Source: Granulicella mallensis (GTDB lineage: Bacteria; Acidobacteriota; Terriglobia; Terriglobales; Acidobacteriaceae). Taken from it: DNA of 64,000 nt. Location of the stretch: the NCBI RefSeq assembly GCF_014203225.1, contig NZ_JACHIO010000002.1, forward strand, positions 248,001 through 312,000, read 5' to 3'. Position numbers and translations under genes: made by a program. Below the pieces are notes generated by a model that was not told the DNA's origin, did no database searches, and saw only the letters and a list, made by a program, of their open reading frames with translations. Below are positions 28,613-37,666 of the stretch, piece by piece; position 1 is the stretch's first letter; each line of letters begins with the position of its first letter.

Positions 28613-29427
28613 AGATCAGGGTACTTGTTGTCGATGATGAACCGCTCGCCAGGCAAGGAGTGGCACTTCGTCTACAGCATCACCATGACATCGAGATCAT
28701 AGGCGAGTGCGTCAACGGGCGCGAAGCTCAGGAGTTCATCCTCCAACAAAAGCCGGATCTAGTCTTTCTTGATATCCAGATGCCATATCTGAATGGCATC
28801 GACCTCCTGCGCACCTTACCGCCCGAAACGCATCCCTTCGTCATCTTTCTTACTGCGTTCGATGAATACGTGCTACGGGCGTTCGAAGTGCATGCGATCG
28901 ACTACCTGCTGAAGCCGGTCGATGATGCACGCTTCTCCGCGGCGCTACAGCATGCGCGACGAGTTCTAGGCAATCAGGGTGCGGCGGAGTATCGCGAACG
29001 CATGCAGAATCTGTTGCGGACAGGCCAGGAAGAGACAACAGAGTCTCCACTTCGCGAGTTCAGCGTGCGCGTCGGCAAACAAGTGCGCTTCGTAAACGTA
29101 GACGAGATCGACTGGATAGAAGCCCAGGGCGACTACGCGGAAATCCATGTAGGAACCCGCACGCACCTGATTCGTGAATCACTGAGTGTGCTGAGCAACC
29201 GGCTCGACGCCGGCATGTTCATCCGGATCCATCGCGGAGCCATCGTGCGCGTCAACCGAATTGCAAGCATCTCCTCCCTGCCGAACCGTGACTGCTGCGT
29301 AACACTGCAGAATGGAACCGCCCTGCGCGTAAGCAGGACCTACAGCGATCATCTGCGCAAGCTGCTGCGGAACAAGGCCGCTCTCCGCATGAATCCCCCA
29401 TCGACAGATAGAACAACCAACCGGTAG
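28609..29427 (+). CDS. LytTR-type response regulator
   Basis: 272 residues: receiver domain at about 1-120 with the acidic pocket DDE, the phospho-acceptor Asp in LVFLDIQMP, and the switch region FLTAFDEY and YLLKPVDD; then a LytTR DNA-binding domain at about 150-255 (VRFVNVDEIDWIEAQGDYAEIH, SLSVLSNRLDAGMFIRIHRGAIVRVNRI). It should bind direct repeats upstream of its targets. The start codon overlaps the kinase stop. The targets are unknown; the divergent S53/FG-GAP unit is the nearest candidate. Confidence 0.93.
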   Translation: MKIRVLVVDDEPLARQGVALRLQHHHDIEIIGECVNGREAQEFILQQKPDLVFLDIQMPYLNGIDLLRTLPPETHPFVIFLTAFDEYVLRAFEVHAIDYLLKPVDDARFSAALQHARRVLGNQGAAEYRERMQNLLRTGQEETTESPLREFSVRVGKQVRFVNVDEIDWIEAQGDYAEIHVGTRTHLIRESLSVLSNRLDAGMFIRIHRGAIVRVNRIASISSLPNRDCCVTLQNGTALRVSRTYSDHLRKLLRNKAALRMNPPSTDRTTNR

Positions 29428-29496
29428 TAGCGGTCTTTGTTATTACTTTCGATGCCTCTGAAATGCGTGCGGAGCAATTCGGCAATGACCACTCGC

Positions 29497-30207
29497 CTAT
29501 TCCATTGAAGATTGAACGATCGACCAGCTCAGATTGGAGACCGCGTCTTCAATCGACAGCCGAACCACCACCTGCTCCAGGGCCTCGTTGTTTCTACCCG
29601 CAGTCATCACCTCGGCCCGGATATGTGTCTCATCAGTCTGCTCATCCTGCTCCCCGTGGATGGACTGAAGGACCACCGGCAATCGGCTGATCGTAGTAAG
29701 CAACAAGGAGCGGATATGCACGGCAACAGAAAGACCGCAGGTAAGGCGAATCTCATAGAGCGTCTCGACGGGAGAGGCATCAGGAAGTACGGGATGAAGA
29801 AGATAGGCCAACGGGCGAAGCACCATATTGGTGAGCAAAACTGCAGCCGCCAGAACAAGGGCGAGATTCAGTGAGCCGAGGCCAGTCAGTGCTCCAATTG
29901 CGGCAGAACACCAGATTGTCGCGGCGGTGTTGAGGCCGCGCACGTTCGCGCCATCCTTGAAGATAACGCCTGCACCTAGAAATCCGACACCTGAGACAAC
30001 GTACGAAACAATGCGCCCCCGGGCTGAGGGGTCGTTGTCGAGCAAAAGGCCACACATGACAAACGCTGCTGCGCCCGCAGCAACAAGCGCATTGGTACGA
30101 GTACCCGCCATGCGCTGTCGCCACTGACGTTCCAGTCCAACCGTCGCGCCCATTGCAATCGCGAGCAACAAGCGGATGGCAAAGTGGAGTGTGCTGATTC
30201 CGATCAT
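29497..30207 (-). CDS. MgtC/SapB-family membrane protein
   Basis: 236 residues. The N-terminal half is the MgtC membrane domain with four to five helices: AIRLLLAIAMGATVGLERQ with the conserved Glu-Arg, then TNALVAAGAAAFV, VVSGVGFLGAGVIFKDGANVRGLNTAATIW and a further helix. The cytoplasmic C-terminal ~90 residues resemble the ACT-like domain of MgtC. Family members affect growth in low magnesium and F-type ATPase or membrane potential; the exact role here is unknown. GGAGAAAGAC precedes ATG 30207. That ATG overlaps the stop of a small upstream frame (30204-30428). Confidence 0.9.
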   Translation of the reverse strand: MIGISTLHFAIRLLLAIAMGATVGLERQWRQRMAGTRTNALVAAGAAAFVMCGLLLDNDPSARGRIVSYVVSGVGFLGAGVIFKDGANVRGLNTAATIWCSAAIGALTGLGSLNLALVLAAAVLLTNMVLRPLAYLLHPVLPDASPVETLYEIRLTCGLSVAVHIRSLLLTTISRLPVVLQSIHGEQDEQTDETHIRAEVMTAGRNNEALEQVVVRLSIEDAVSNLSWSIVQSSME

Positions 30208-30428
30208 GTCTTTCTCCGTTCTGGTGGCTTTGAAGAATGAGGGAGGCTATTAAGCCTCCCGCCGGTGGCATCCTTCACAGCACCAGCGATGCGCCCACCC
30301 GTTTGAGCAATAAGAAATGTCGGCGCAACACAGGAGAGAAAAAAGAGAATCGAGACCGTGCGACGGAAGGGTTGGGGGAAACTCTGTGCTCCCTTGAGAA
30401 CGGCGAGCAGCTTGCTGAAAATCGACAT
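30204..30428 (-). pseudogene. remnant of a TonB-dependent receptor N-terminus, translationally joined to mgtC-like gene
   Basis: A 74-residue frame from ATG 30428 with GGAG upstream. It has a basic start, a hydrophobic signal segment (RRTVSILFFLSCVAPTFLIAQ) and then GGRIAGAVKDATGG, the motif with which acidobacterial TonB-dependent receptors begin their carboxypeptidase-regulatory-like domain. It then runs into unrelated sequence and ends, with its TGA overlapping the ATG of the MgtC-like gene (ATGA). The rest of the receptor is absent. I read it as what remains of a large deletion; the fusion may have left a leader frame that now drives the gene behind it. Confidence 0.6.
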
Positions 30429-31097
30429 GATGGTATCTCCGCGACGTTTTTGGCACACGTCGAGTGTTCTGGGCGGAACCGCTATCCGGTTCGCCAGTGA
30501 GTCTTTCGTCTGCGTCTGTCTGTTACGCAAACACTCAGTTGTTACGGAGCTTGTTCAAAAAGCTCGCGCAGGGGGCAGTGATCCCTTGCTGCGAGCAGAG
30601 AGCATCATGCGATGTCGTGCTCAGAGAGGGATGACTACAGGCCTCCGGCCAGGCGAAGGCTCACTTGGAACCGGGTCGTCCATACTTCCTCCTTCGTATC
30701 GCAAGCAGTTAGCGAATCTTGTGTAGAAGACCGGAGAGGTCGAGGACGTGGTAGACGTCATCAACATCGCAGGCGTCATGGTCGGCTACGCACAAAGGCG
30801 CGTAACCGAGAACGCTTGGCAGATCATCAGTTGGGGGGTGAGGCTGATCGCTCGGACCACGGTCTCACGCGCTCAAATCACAGGTATCATGCCATGATGA
30901 GCAGTGAGGAATCGTCGATAGAAAAAGCAAAGCTAAAGGCTTGTTCCAGAATGCTGTTCACGGCACAGGCAGGCACTCGGACTACTAGGAGGCTCTTGTG
31001 CTGTATTTGTGGTCATAGGTGTTTCTCGTTCTCCTGCGCGTGAACCTCACGCCTTCCATCTTGTACCATATCCCCCTAGGGTATACCAAGGAGATTT
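30429..31097. other. intergenic stretch upstream of the metal-sensor gene
   Basis: About 670 bases. Several short frames exist but none has family features, codon logic or a ribosome binding site that I would defend. The last 30 bases hold the operator-like palindromes described separately. Confidence 0.4.
31067..31087 (+). promoter_or_regulatory. operator-like palindromes before the RcnR-like gene
   Basis: ATATCCCCCTAGGGTATACC contains the palindrome CCCTAGGG (31074-31081) overlapping GGTATACC (31080-31087). A run of C/G flanked by TA-rich ends is the style of operator used by CsoR/RcnR-family repressors. It sits between 4 and 30 bases before the ribosome binding site, so binding would block the gene's own expression. 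Confidence 0.5.
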
Positions 31098-31373
31098 ATG
31101 TCCCATACCGATAAAGAAAAGCAGAAGCTTATTGCCCGCATCAAACGCATCCGTGGACAGGTAGATTCTATTGAACGCTCGCTGACCGGTGGCGACGACT
31201 GCGCTGACATTCTGATGCTCCTCGCCAATGTGCGAGGTGGAATCAACAGCCTTATGGCAGAAGTACTCGAAGATCACATACGATTACATCTATTGACGCC
31301 AGAGAGTAAAACGACCAACCCGCATGAACTGGCAGAGGACATGATTGAACTCGTAAGAGCCTACCTGAAATGA
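31098..31373 (+). CDS. metal-sensing repressor of the CsoR/RcnR family, RcnR-like ligand set
   Basis: 91 residues, all-helical. The diagnostic positions are His3, Cys35, His60 and His64, exactly the set that binds nickel and cobalt in E. coli RcnR; copper-sensing CsoR would show Cys-His-Cys and the formaldehyde sensor FrmR would lack His64. So Ni(II) or Co(II) sensing is the best guess. It should be a tetramer that leaves its operator on metal binding. AAGGAG lies 6 bases before the ATG. No RcnA-type exporter is next to it: the next genes converge on it (PepSY protein and TonB receptor). Its target may be itself or genes elsewhere, possibly the RcnB-like gene at 47727-48038. Confidence 0.88.
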   Translation: MSHTDKEKQKLIARIKRIRGQVDSIERSLTGGDDCADILMLLANVRGGINSLMAEVLEDHIRLHLLTPESKTTNPHELAEDMIELVRAYLK

Positions 31374-31485
31374 GTACAGCGGGCGCATCACCAATCCTGC
31401 AGCAACTGCAGGTCTTCACGTCCTGAGCGATTGTCAGCGGAGCAGCCTCTTGCAATAAGTGAGCAAAAGCTCATTTTCTGAAATA

Positions 31486-32640
31486 TTACTGCGACTCTGC
31501 CCATGACAGCCTCTTCCACTTCTTGCTCAAGGACCGGTTCCAGTACATGAGCACTCCGGTAATGGCCAGCAAGGGCAAGGCGCAGCCGAGTGTAGCCCAG
31601 AGAATTTTGATAGCGAGGCCCCAGTCGTATCCGAAGTGCAATGGACTGAGCCAGAAGATGAACGATCCACCCCAGGTGGTATTGATCCCGCGATGCCAGA
31701 GAGCCAACTGTCTGCCTGTTGCCGGATCGAAATAGACATAGTCCATCTGGCTGAAATTACGCGCCGCGCCGCGTGCCATGAGCAAGGTCAAGGCACTCTT
31801 GTCACTCCCGGGAAAAAACGCACCGGCGAACCTCGCATTCGGAGAGGATTGCTGCGCCTGTTCGATCATTCGGTGAAGATCTACCCAGGGCCCATCGCCT
31901 CGCGGTGGAACGACGAAAACTGGTGGGTTGGCAGAGGCTATCGAAGAAAAATGGTTGACGAAAGATTCGATAGGCTTCGGCCAAACGAAATACACGCCGG
32001 TGAAGGCCCACATCGACAGAACCAGCAGCGTCCAGAAGCCGACAGCACTATGGAGGTCGAAGTTAACCCGCCGCCAGCTTCTATGAAGATTGACCTTGAG
32101 CCCACGCGTCCAGTGTTTCAGCCCCGCCCACCAGACAAGAGCTCCAGTCGCGCATAAGAGTAGCAGACACCCCGCGCCAATTCCATTGATGATCTCGCCG
32201 ACGCGACCTCCCAGAAGGCGAAAATGGAGATCGATGATCCAGATCAGCCAGGATCGATCCGGATTGATGGCCCCCACAATCCTCCCTGTATTCGCATCGA
32301 GGAAGACATATCGAAAGGTCTTTCCCTCGTGGACGAAGACCTCGAAGTTATCGCCAGGCTTGTCCGGTAGATAAGCGGCAGTGATCTTATATCCGGGATA
32401 CTCCTTCCTCACGGTTTCGGTTACGGCGGGAAGCTCTGCAGCCTGCTTCCCTGCTTGCGAATCGGTCGCACGCCACAGCTGCGGATAGGCGACATGCTCC
32501 AACTCGCTCTCAAAGACGAGAATGGATCCTGTGACTCCGATGACCAGCATGTAGAGGCACAGGACGACGCCGCCCCAGAGATGAATCTGGAACATGGCCA
32601 TGCGCCACCACACGCGTTGCGGTCTGTCGATAAATCCCAT
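31486..32640 (-). CDS. PepSY-associated membrane protein (PiuB-like)
   Basis: 384 residues with four membrane helices: MFQIHLWGGVVLCLYMLVIG near 20-40, IINGIGAGCLLLLCATGALVWW near 140-165, SAVGFWTLLVLSMWAFTGVYFVW near 190-215, and one near 345-365 before a basic tail. PepSY-type regions lie between helices 1 and 2 (LWRATDSQAG to GAINPDRSWL) and in the large loop after helix 3. Conserved histidines near the membrane faces suggest heme or redox function. Related proteins are iron-regulated and work with TonB receptors, perhaps as ferric-siderophore reductases. The gene starts 20 bases after the receptor stop codon, so the two are one operon. Confidence 0.9.
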   Translation of the reverse strand: MGFIDRPQRVWWRMAMFQIHLWGGVVLCLYMLVIGVTGSILVFESELEHVAYPQLWRATDSQAGKQAAELPAVTETVRKEYPGYKITAAYLPDKPGDNFEVFVHEGKTFRYVFLDANTGRIVGAINPDRSWLIWIIDLHFRLLGGRVGEIINGIGAGCLLLLCATGALVWWAGLKHWTRGLKVNLHRSWRRVNFDLHSAVGFWTLLVLSMWAFTGVYFVWPKPIESFVNHFSSIASANPPVFVVPPRGDGPWVDLHRMIEQAQQSSPNARFAGAFFPGSDKSALTLLMARGAARNFSQMDYVYFDPATGRQLALWHRGINTTWGGSFIFWLSPLHFGYDWGLAIKILWATLGCALPLLAITGVLMYWNRSLSKKWKRLSWAESQ

Positions 32641-32660
32641 GCGTTGCCGTTCCTTATCTA

Positions 32661-35600
32661 CTAGAAGTGCAACTTCAACGCGACCTGCATCGAACGCGAC
32701 CCACCGAGCTGGTAGATCGAACTCAGTCCGCCCAACTGGCTGCCGAGCGTGGTGTAAGCCTGACCGAAGAGCGCTCCACTATCGAGAGAGTTGTAGATGG
32801 AGCCAAAGCTCGGATGGTTGAAGATGTTATAGGCCTCGGCACGGAACTGCAGCCCAACCCGTCCGCTGAAGGGAAAGTCACGACGAAGCGTCATATCCGC
32901 CTGAACCGCATCGAAGCCTCTCGCTGAATTTCGGCCCGCATCGCCCTCGATCACATTGCCGTTGGCATTGTCTTTCTCTTTGAAAGCCAGAGGATTGATC
33001 TGACGGCCTGTCGGAGCAATCGGGTTGAAGATATAGAGGGGATTCGAGAGATCCCGGTCCGGATGAAAATGGATTCCCTGTCCTGAGCCGCTGTCGACTG
33101 TGGTCTTCGAGAACACATCGACTGGAAGAGCAGAGCGAGCGGAGACTCTGGCATCCAGCGACCAGTGCTTCAACGCATACGAGAGCCACGGATTGTCGTA
33201 GTGTCCTGGAACCTCATAAGAGAGCGCCGCCTGGAAGTTGTTGCGGATGTCGAAGTCCGAAGGCCCACGTTCTAATTCGTAGATCGTAAAGTTGGTGCTG
33301 GCATCGTCGAGCGAGTGCGACCAGGTATAGGCGAGCAGGCCCTGAAACCCATGCGAAAGCGTGCGCTGAAAGCGAACCTGAAGCGACTGATAGTCAGCGC
33401 TGGCGCGGTTCGTGGTCAGGTACAGACCGTTGCCCGAGATGAAGTTCGGATTCCCCAGCAGGTCAGGACTATAGAAGTTCTGCGTGAGCAGGCGGCGCGA
33501 GGCTGACGCCACGTAATTGATATTCAGCGTCTGCTGCTCACCAAGGTGCTGCTCTACCGCAGCGTTCCACTGCAGCGTATACGGCGCTTTGAGATGAGGA
33601 TCGAAGCCCCAGACAGCCACGTTGTACGGTGGATTCGCATTCGGTTGGGGAACGCTGTCGATCTGCGCAGTCGTCAGTGGAAACGAATCTCCGTTGAAGG
33701 ACTTGAATCCCGTAGTACCCACGCCGTAGTAGCCATCCGCCGCGAGTTGTGTGCCGGTGTCGTAAAAGAGACCTGCTCCTGCACGCAGCACTGTCCCGCT
33801 TCCCCGCCCGCTATGCACCTGATACGCCGCCCCCAATCGAGGCGCGAAGTTGGTGTAGACCGTCTGCCACAGAGGACCTCCCTTCGGCGCAAGCTTTACG
33901 GTAGCAAGATCGGTGATCTGGTCGACGGTATAAGGCGTGTTGCCATTGGCATCATGCGGTGCCGGATTCAGCTCCCAGCGCACACCATAGGAGAGACTCA
34001 GACGATCATTCACCTTCCACTCATCCTGCACGAAGAGCGAGGTGTTCGGGTACACGGCCTTCATGTTGATCGTCTGCTTGTACATGTTGATGCCGTCCGC
34101 ATGGTTCGCGAGCACCGACGCCTCACTGTAATAAAACCCCACCTCCCAAAGCGGCGGCAGTTCTTCGGAGACCACCAGCCTGCGGTAGTCCACGCCGTAC
34201 TTCAGATTGTGCCGTCCAAGAGTGTGCGTAAAGGTGTCGACAACATTCACCTGTCTCTCGCGATTCGACTGCGGCTCCAGCAGGTAGTAGGGATAGAGGT
34301 CATAGAAGAGGAAGAACGTGAGCCAGCTATTCGATTGCAGGCCCGGGACACCCGACAGATTGAGCGGCGTTGCACCACCGAAGTTGTCGAGAGTACGCGA
34401 GGACTTGTAATCGTCGCCCGTGACATTGAATCGAAATTCGTTGTCCATCTTCGGAGTCAACACACTCGTCGCGCCAAGTGTGACTGTCTTCACGTTGATG
34501 ATGGTGGCGTTCACCTGTGCCAGGTCGGTTGGCTGGCGGGCTGTGCTATTGGAAGGCGAATCGCTGTAGCGACCGAAGATCTTAAACTTGTCGCTGAAGC
34601 TATGGTCAATCCGGATGCTGCTGGTGTCGATCGAACTTGGCGCACTGTAGCCAGCCGTATAGTACGACAAACCATTGCCGTTATCCCGCTGCGTGGAGAC
34701 GGGAAAAGACGCAAGAAACGGTTGCAGCGCCGCCGGAGCATTTTGCCGCAGAAAGGTGCTCGGCACCTCATAGAGCTGCGAGGGCGTCGGATTGGTCAGA
34801 CGCAACCCTTCGTAGGAAAAGAAGAAGAAGGTCTTGTCGCGGCCGTTGTAGAGATGGGGAATGTCGATAAAGCCGCCGAGCGTGCCGCCAAAATCGTTCT
34901 GCCGCAACGCCTGCTTCGCGATCGGCGGGGTGTTCGTATATCCGTTGAACCAGTTGTTCGCGTCGAGCGCATCGTTGCGAAGATAGTCGAACGCCGTGCC
35001 GTGATACTGGTTGGTGCCCGATCGCGTCTGAAAGGAAAACTGGCCGCCTGGGGTGCGGCCGTACTCCGCCGAATACGTCGAAGTGGTCGCGCGGAACTCC
35101 TGCAACGCATCGATCGATACCAGGCTCTGCGTCGTTCCCAGCGCCGTCTCCCCCGGGGTCGCGCCCCCAAAACCGGCACCAGTAAATCCTGAGGAGGAGA
35201 CACTAGCTCCAATGTTCGCGCTCACACCATCCACGGTGAAGTAATTCGCTTCAGTGCGCTGGCCGTTCACGCTGAGTTCCCCGCTCTGACCAACTCCCTG
35301 CGAGGGAACGATCAGGACTCCGGGCGCGAGCGTCATGAGCGACTGAAAACTTCTGCCGTTGAGCGGAAGATTTTCGACAAACTGCCGGTCGATCACCGTG
35401 CTCACGCTGGCATCGGTCGTATTCAGAGTGATACCGCTCCCATCGACGGTGACCGATTGGCTGACCGCACCTGGATGCAGAACGAAATCCAGCGATATCT
35501 TGCTGGCGATATTGAGCTTCAGATTCTGAATGATCTCGGTCTCAAAGTTCGGAGCCTGCACCATGATCTGGTAGACACCGGGGAGAAGCGAGGGCGCCAG

Positions 35601-35822
35601 GTACCGGCCATCACCATTCGACTTCGTCTCCCACTTCACCTGCGTCGCATTGTTGACGATCACGACCGATGCCCCCGGAATGATGGCTTTGGAGGTGTCA
35701 GTAACCGTGCCTGCAATTTGCGCGCTCTGCCCCCAGGCCGACTGCGGCGCGAGGACTATGGGGAGAGATAACAGGAAAAAAACGTGCAGAATACGCAATC
35801 GAAGAGAAAAACGGCCAGCCAT
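32661..35822 (-). CDS. TonB-dependent receptor with carboxypeptidase-regulatory-like N-terminus
   Basis: 1053 residues. Signal peptide ends near SAWGQ (residue ~32). Residues ~35-115 form the CarbopepD_reg-like domain (AQIAGTVTDTSKAIIPGASV). A plug-like region follows (ENLPLNGRSFQSLMTLAPGV; VDGVSAN), then a 22-strand barrel ending in VALKLHF, a proper outer-membrane C-terminus with terminal Phe. It is an outer membrane receptor for a large or scarce substrate. The operon partner, a PepSY/PiuB-like protein, points to a metal chelate such as a siderophore. AAAGG lies 7 bases before the ATG. A 9-bp inverted repeat (35844-35884) surrounds the promoter area. Confidence 0.92.
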   Translation of the reverse strand: MAGRFSLRLRILHVFFLLSLPIVLAPQSAWGQSAQIAGTVTDTSKAIIPGASVVIVNNATQVKWETKSNGDGRYLAPSLLPGVYQIMVQAPNFETEIIQNLKLNIASKISLDFVLHPGAVSQSVTVDGSGITLNTTDASVSTVIDRQFVENLPLNGRSFQSLMTLAPGVLIVPSQGVGQSGELSVNGQRTEANYFTVDGVSANIGASVSSSGFTGAGFGGATPGETALGTTQSLVSIDALQEFRATTSTYSAEYGRTPGGQFSFQTRSGTNQYHGTAFDYLRNDALDANNWFNGYTNTPPIAKQALRQNDFGGTLGGFIDIPHLYNGRDKTFFFFSYEGLRLTNPTPSQLYEVPSTFLRQNAPAALQPFLASFPVSTQRDNGNGLSYYTAGYSAPSSIDTSSIRIDHSFSDKFKIFGRYSDSPSNSTARQPTDLAQVNATIINVKTVTLGATSVLTPKMDNEFRFNVTGDDYKSSRTLDNFGGATPLNLSGVPGLQSNSWLTFFLFYDLYPYYLLEPQSNRERQVNVVDTFTHTLGRHNLKYGVDYRRLVVSEELPPLWEVGFYYSEASVLANHADGINMYKQTINMKAVYPNTSLFVQDEWKVNDRLSLSYGVRWELNPAPHDANGNTPYTVDQITDLATVKLAPKGGPLWQTVYTNFAPRLGAAYQVHSGRGSGTVLRAGAGLFYDTGTQLAADGYYGVGTTGFKSFNGDSFPLTTAQIDSVPQPNANPPYNVAVWGFDPHLKAPYTLQWNAAVEQHLGEQQTLNINYVASASRRLLTQNFYSPDLLGNPNFISGNGLYLTTNRASADYQSLQVRFQRTLSHGFQGLLAYTWSHSLDDASTNFTIYELERGPSDFDIRNNFQAALSYEVPGHYDNPWLSYALKHWSLDARVSARSALPVDVFSKTTVDSGSGQGIHFHPDRDLSNPLYIFNPIAPTGRQINPLAFKEKDNANGNVIEGDAGRNSARGFDAVQADMTLRRDFPFSGRVGLQFRAEAYNIFNHPSFGSIYNSLDSGALFGQAYTTLGSQLGGLSSIYQLGGSRSMQVALKLHF

Positions 35823-35843
35823 GGAAAAACCTTTCTTGATGCG

Positions 35844-35884
35844 AGGCTGACGGATTCTTATATCCTGTCAAAAGTCGTCAGCCT
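35844..35884. promoter_or_regulatory. inverted repeat over the receptor promoter region
   Basis: AGGCTGACG at 35844-35852 and CGTCAGCCT at 35876-35884 are perfect inverted copies separated by 23 bases. The AT-rich centre reads TTGACAGGATATAAG on the receptor's strand, with promoter-like parts. Regulator binding or an mRNA leader hairpin are both possible. Confidence 0.4.
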
Positions 35885-36157
35885 TCGGGTTGTCGATCTC
35901 CGGACCCTCGCGGCGCTTCGCCAAAAAGACTGCCGCGGGGGTCCTTGTGCTTCTTTTCTGGGGTCTTAGAGACTCTCCCTTAAACTACGACACTTTCAGT
36001 CCTATATCAATCTGTGTTGCCATCTCGACAGAGAATGGAAGAATTTCTGGTCGCACAGGAAGAAATTTATAATTTAGCCAATAAACTATCTAGCACCGTA
36101 CCAAACCATCCTTGTGCTCGCAGCAAGCTGCCCCGATCATCTTCTTTGAGGTGATAC
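35885..36157. other. intergenic stretch upstream of biotin synthase
   Basis: About 270 bases between divergent genes. No credible gene is seen and no biotin-operator-like palindrome that I recognise. Confidence 0.35.
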
Positions 36158-37090
36158 GTGGTTGCCGAACACAGGCCTGAAAGTTCAGGTTCGCTCTATC
36201 GAATGCCGTTACTTGAACTTATTTCCCTCGCACATCTTGTTCATATCGAGCATCACAATCTGTCGGATATCCAGAAGTGCGTCCTACTATCGATCAAGAC
36301 CGGCGGCTGTCCCGAGGACTGTGGCTATTGTTCACAGTCGGCTCACCATGAAACGGGTTTGGAGCGTCAGGCACTTCTCTCGATTCAGGATGTGCGCGCG
36401 GCTGCACTGCGCGCACGGGAACAAGGCGCCCAGAGATTCTGCATGGGAGCTGCCTGGCGTAGCGCACCCTCTGGCCAATCGTTTGAACAGGTACTGGGGT
36501 TCATTCGAGAGGTGAAGAGTTTAGGCCTGGAGGCCTGCGCTACCTTGGGCATGCTTACACCTGAACAGGCGAAGCTGTTGAAAGAGGCCGGGCTGGATGC
36601 CTACAACCATAACCTCGACACCAGCCGGGAGTTTTACGGCAACGTCATTACAACGCGCACCTTTGATGATCGTCTCCGAACGATTCAATCCGTGCGAGAA
36701 GCAGGAATCACTGTTTGCAGTGGGGGCATCCTCGGGCTTGGCGAAAGTGACGAGGATCGTTGTCGTCTTTTGACCGAACTCGCGAGCATGAACCCACAGC
36801 CCGAATCGGTTCCCATGAACTTACTCGTTCCGGTTAAGGGCACACCTCTGGAGCGCGCGGTGCCAGTAAGCAGTACGGTGCTGATCAGAACGATTGCCGT
36901 GGCGCGTATCCTGATGCCAAAAGCTCGGATTCGGCTTTCGGCTGGACGCCTCTCCCTGAATCGAGAGGCTCAATTACTAGCTTTTTTCGCCGGAGCAAAC
37001 TCTATCTTCATGGGGGACAAACTCCTGACGACCCCAAACGTCTCGAAAGATGAAGATGAGAGTTTGTTTGCCGAGATAGGTGGGCTCTAG
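36158..37090 (+). CDS. bioB: biotin synthase
   Basis: 310 residues. A radical SAM enzyme that inserts sulfur into dethiobiotin, the last step of biotin synthesis. The [4Fe-4S] ligands are C51, C55 and C58 in GGCPEDCGYCSQS; other hallmarks are FCMGAAWR, EACATLGML, AYNHNLDTS, CSGGILGLGES, and AKARIRLSAGR with the Arg ligand of the [2Fe-2S] cluster; GANSIFMGDKLLTT is near the C-terminus. The start is GTG 36158 with GAGGTG 4 bases upstream. At 310 residues it is a little shorter than E. coli BioB (346). No other bio gene is nearby, so it is a lone locus. Confidence 0.96.
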   Translation: MVAEHRPESSGSLYRMPLLELISLAHLVHIEHHNLSDIQKCVLLSIKTGGCPEDCGYCSQSAHHETGLERQALLSIQDVRAAALRAREQGAQRFCMGAAWRSAPSGQSFEQVLGFIREVKSLGLEACATLGMLTPEQAKLLKEAGLDAYNHNLDTSREFYGNVITTRTFDDRLRTIQSVREAGITVCSGGILGLGESDEDRCRLLTELASMNPQPESVPMNLLVPVKGTPLERAVPVSSTVLIRTIAVARILMPKARIRLSAGRLSLNREAQLLAFFAGANSIFMGDKLLTTPNVSKDEDESLFAEIGGL

Positions 37091-37093
37091 GGC

Positions 37094-37508
37094 GTGTCAT
37101 CAAACTATTCTTGGAGCAAAAGTTGAGCTATGCAAGCAGCTTGATGAGACACGAATCGGAAGGGCACGGTTTCAACCGTGCCGCAAAAGCCGCGTATAGA
37201 GGCCCTTTCCACTCTGCCGAAGGCTGAAGTGAAGCCCGCAGGGCGCAACGACTGAATTGCCTTCCTTCGTGCGGCCCAGGCTGCACAAGAACCGCCGGGG
37301 ACACTTTTGAAGATGCGGCCACCCATCTTGCCGCAAGCAAAGAAAGCGATTCAGTCGCTCCGGCTACGCCTACGCTTCAGCCTTCGGCAGAGTGGAAAGA
37401 GGCTTTGTCCCCGCTTTTGCGGCACGGTTGAAACCGTGCCCTTCCGATCTCTGCCTCAATAAACTGACTGCACAGTTCGACTTCGCCCTGGAAGGAGTTT
37501 GATGACAC
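37094..37508. repeat. long foldback (inverted repeat) element
   Basis: The outer ends GTGTCATCAAACT (37094-37106) and AGTTTGATGACAC (37496-37508) are perfect inverted copies. Inside, 37158-37190 (33 bases) is perfectly complementary to 37413-37445, and about 29 bases near 37199-37229 pair with 37375-37403. Shorter complementary pieces continue inward. It has no transposase and no coding frame of note. Single-stranded DNA or RNA would fold into one long hairpin. It may be a non-autonomous mobile element. Confidence 0.85.
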
Positions 37509-37666
37509 TCCCTAGACTGCATTGCAGAGGACGCCTGATCGTTTCCGCACTGGCTATCAGGTAGAGTCACTGCGATCGCAATAGGCTTGAGATTCAGGAG
37601 CAATGATAGCCACCCAATGCCGAAGTTTGACGCCAGGGATGTGTGGTGGCGACAATAGGCGTCACG

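Noticed and set aside
30612..31043. 143-codon frame before the metal sensor gene
   Set aside because: Arg/Ser/His-rich composition, no start context and no recognisable domain.
33546..35192. 548-codon open frame on the plus strand
   Set aside because: It lies wholly antisense to the TonB receptor gene; its composition is rich in Arg, Val and Ile and has no family motif. High GC and codon bias of the real gene explain it.
37094..37508. Possible insertion sequence or CRISPR array
   Set aside because: No transposase frame and no regularly spaced direct repeats; the structure is a mirror-type foldback.
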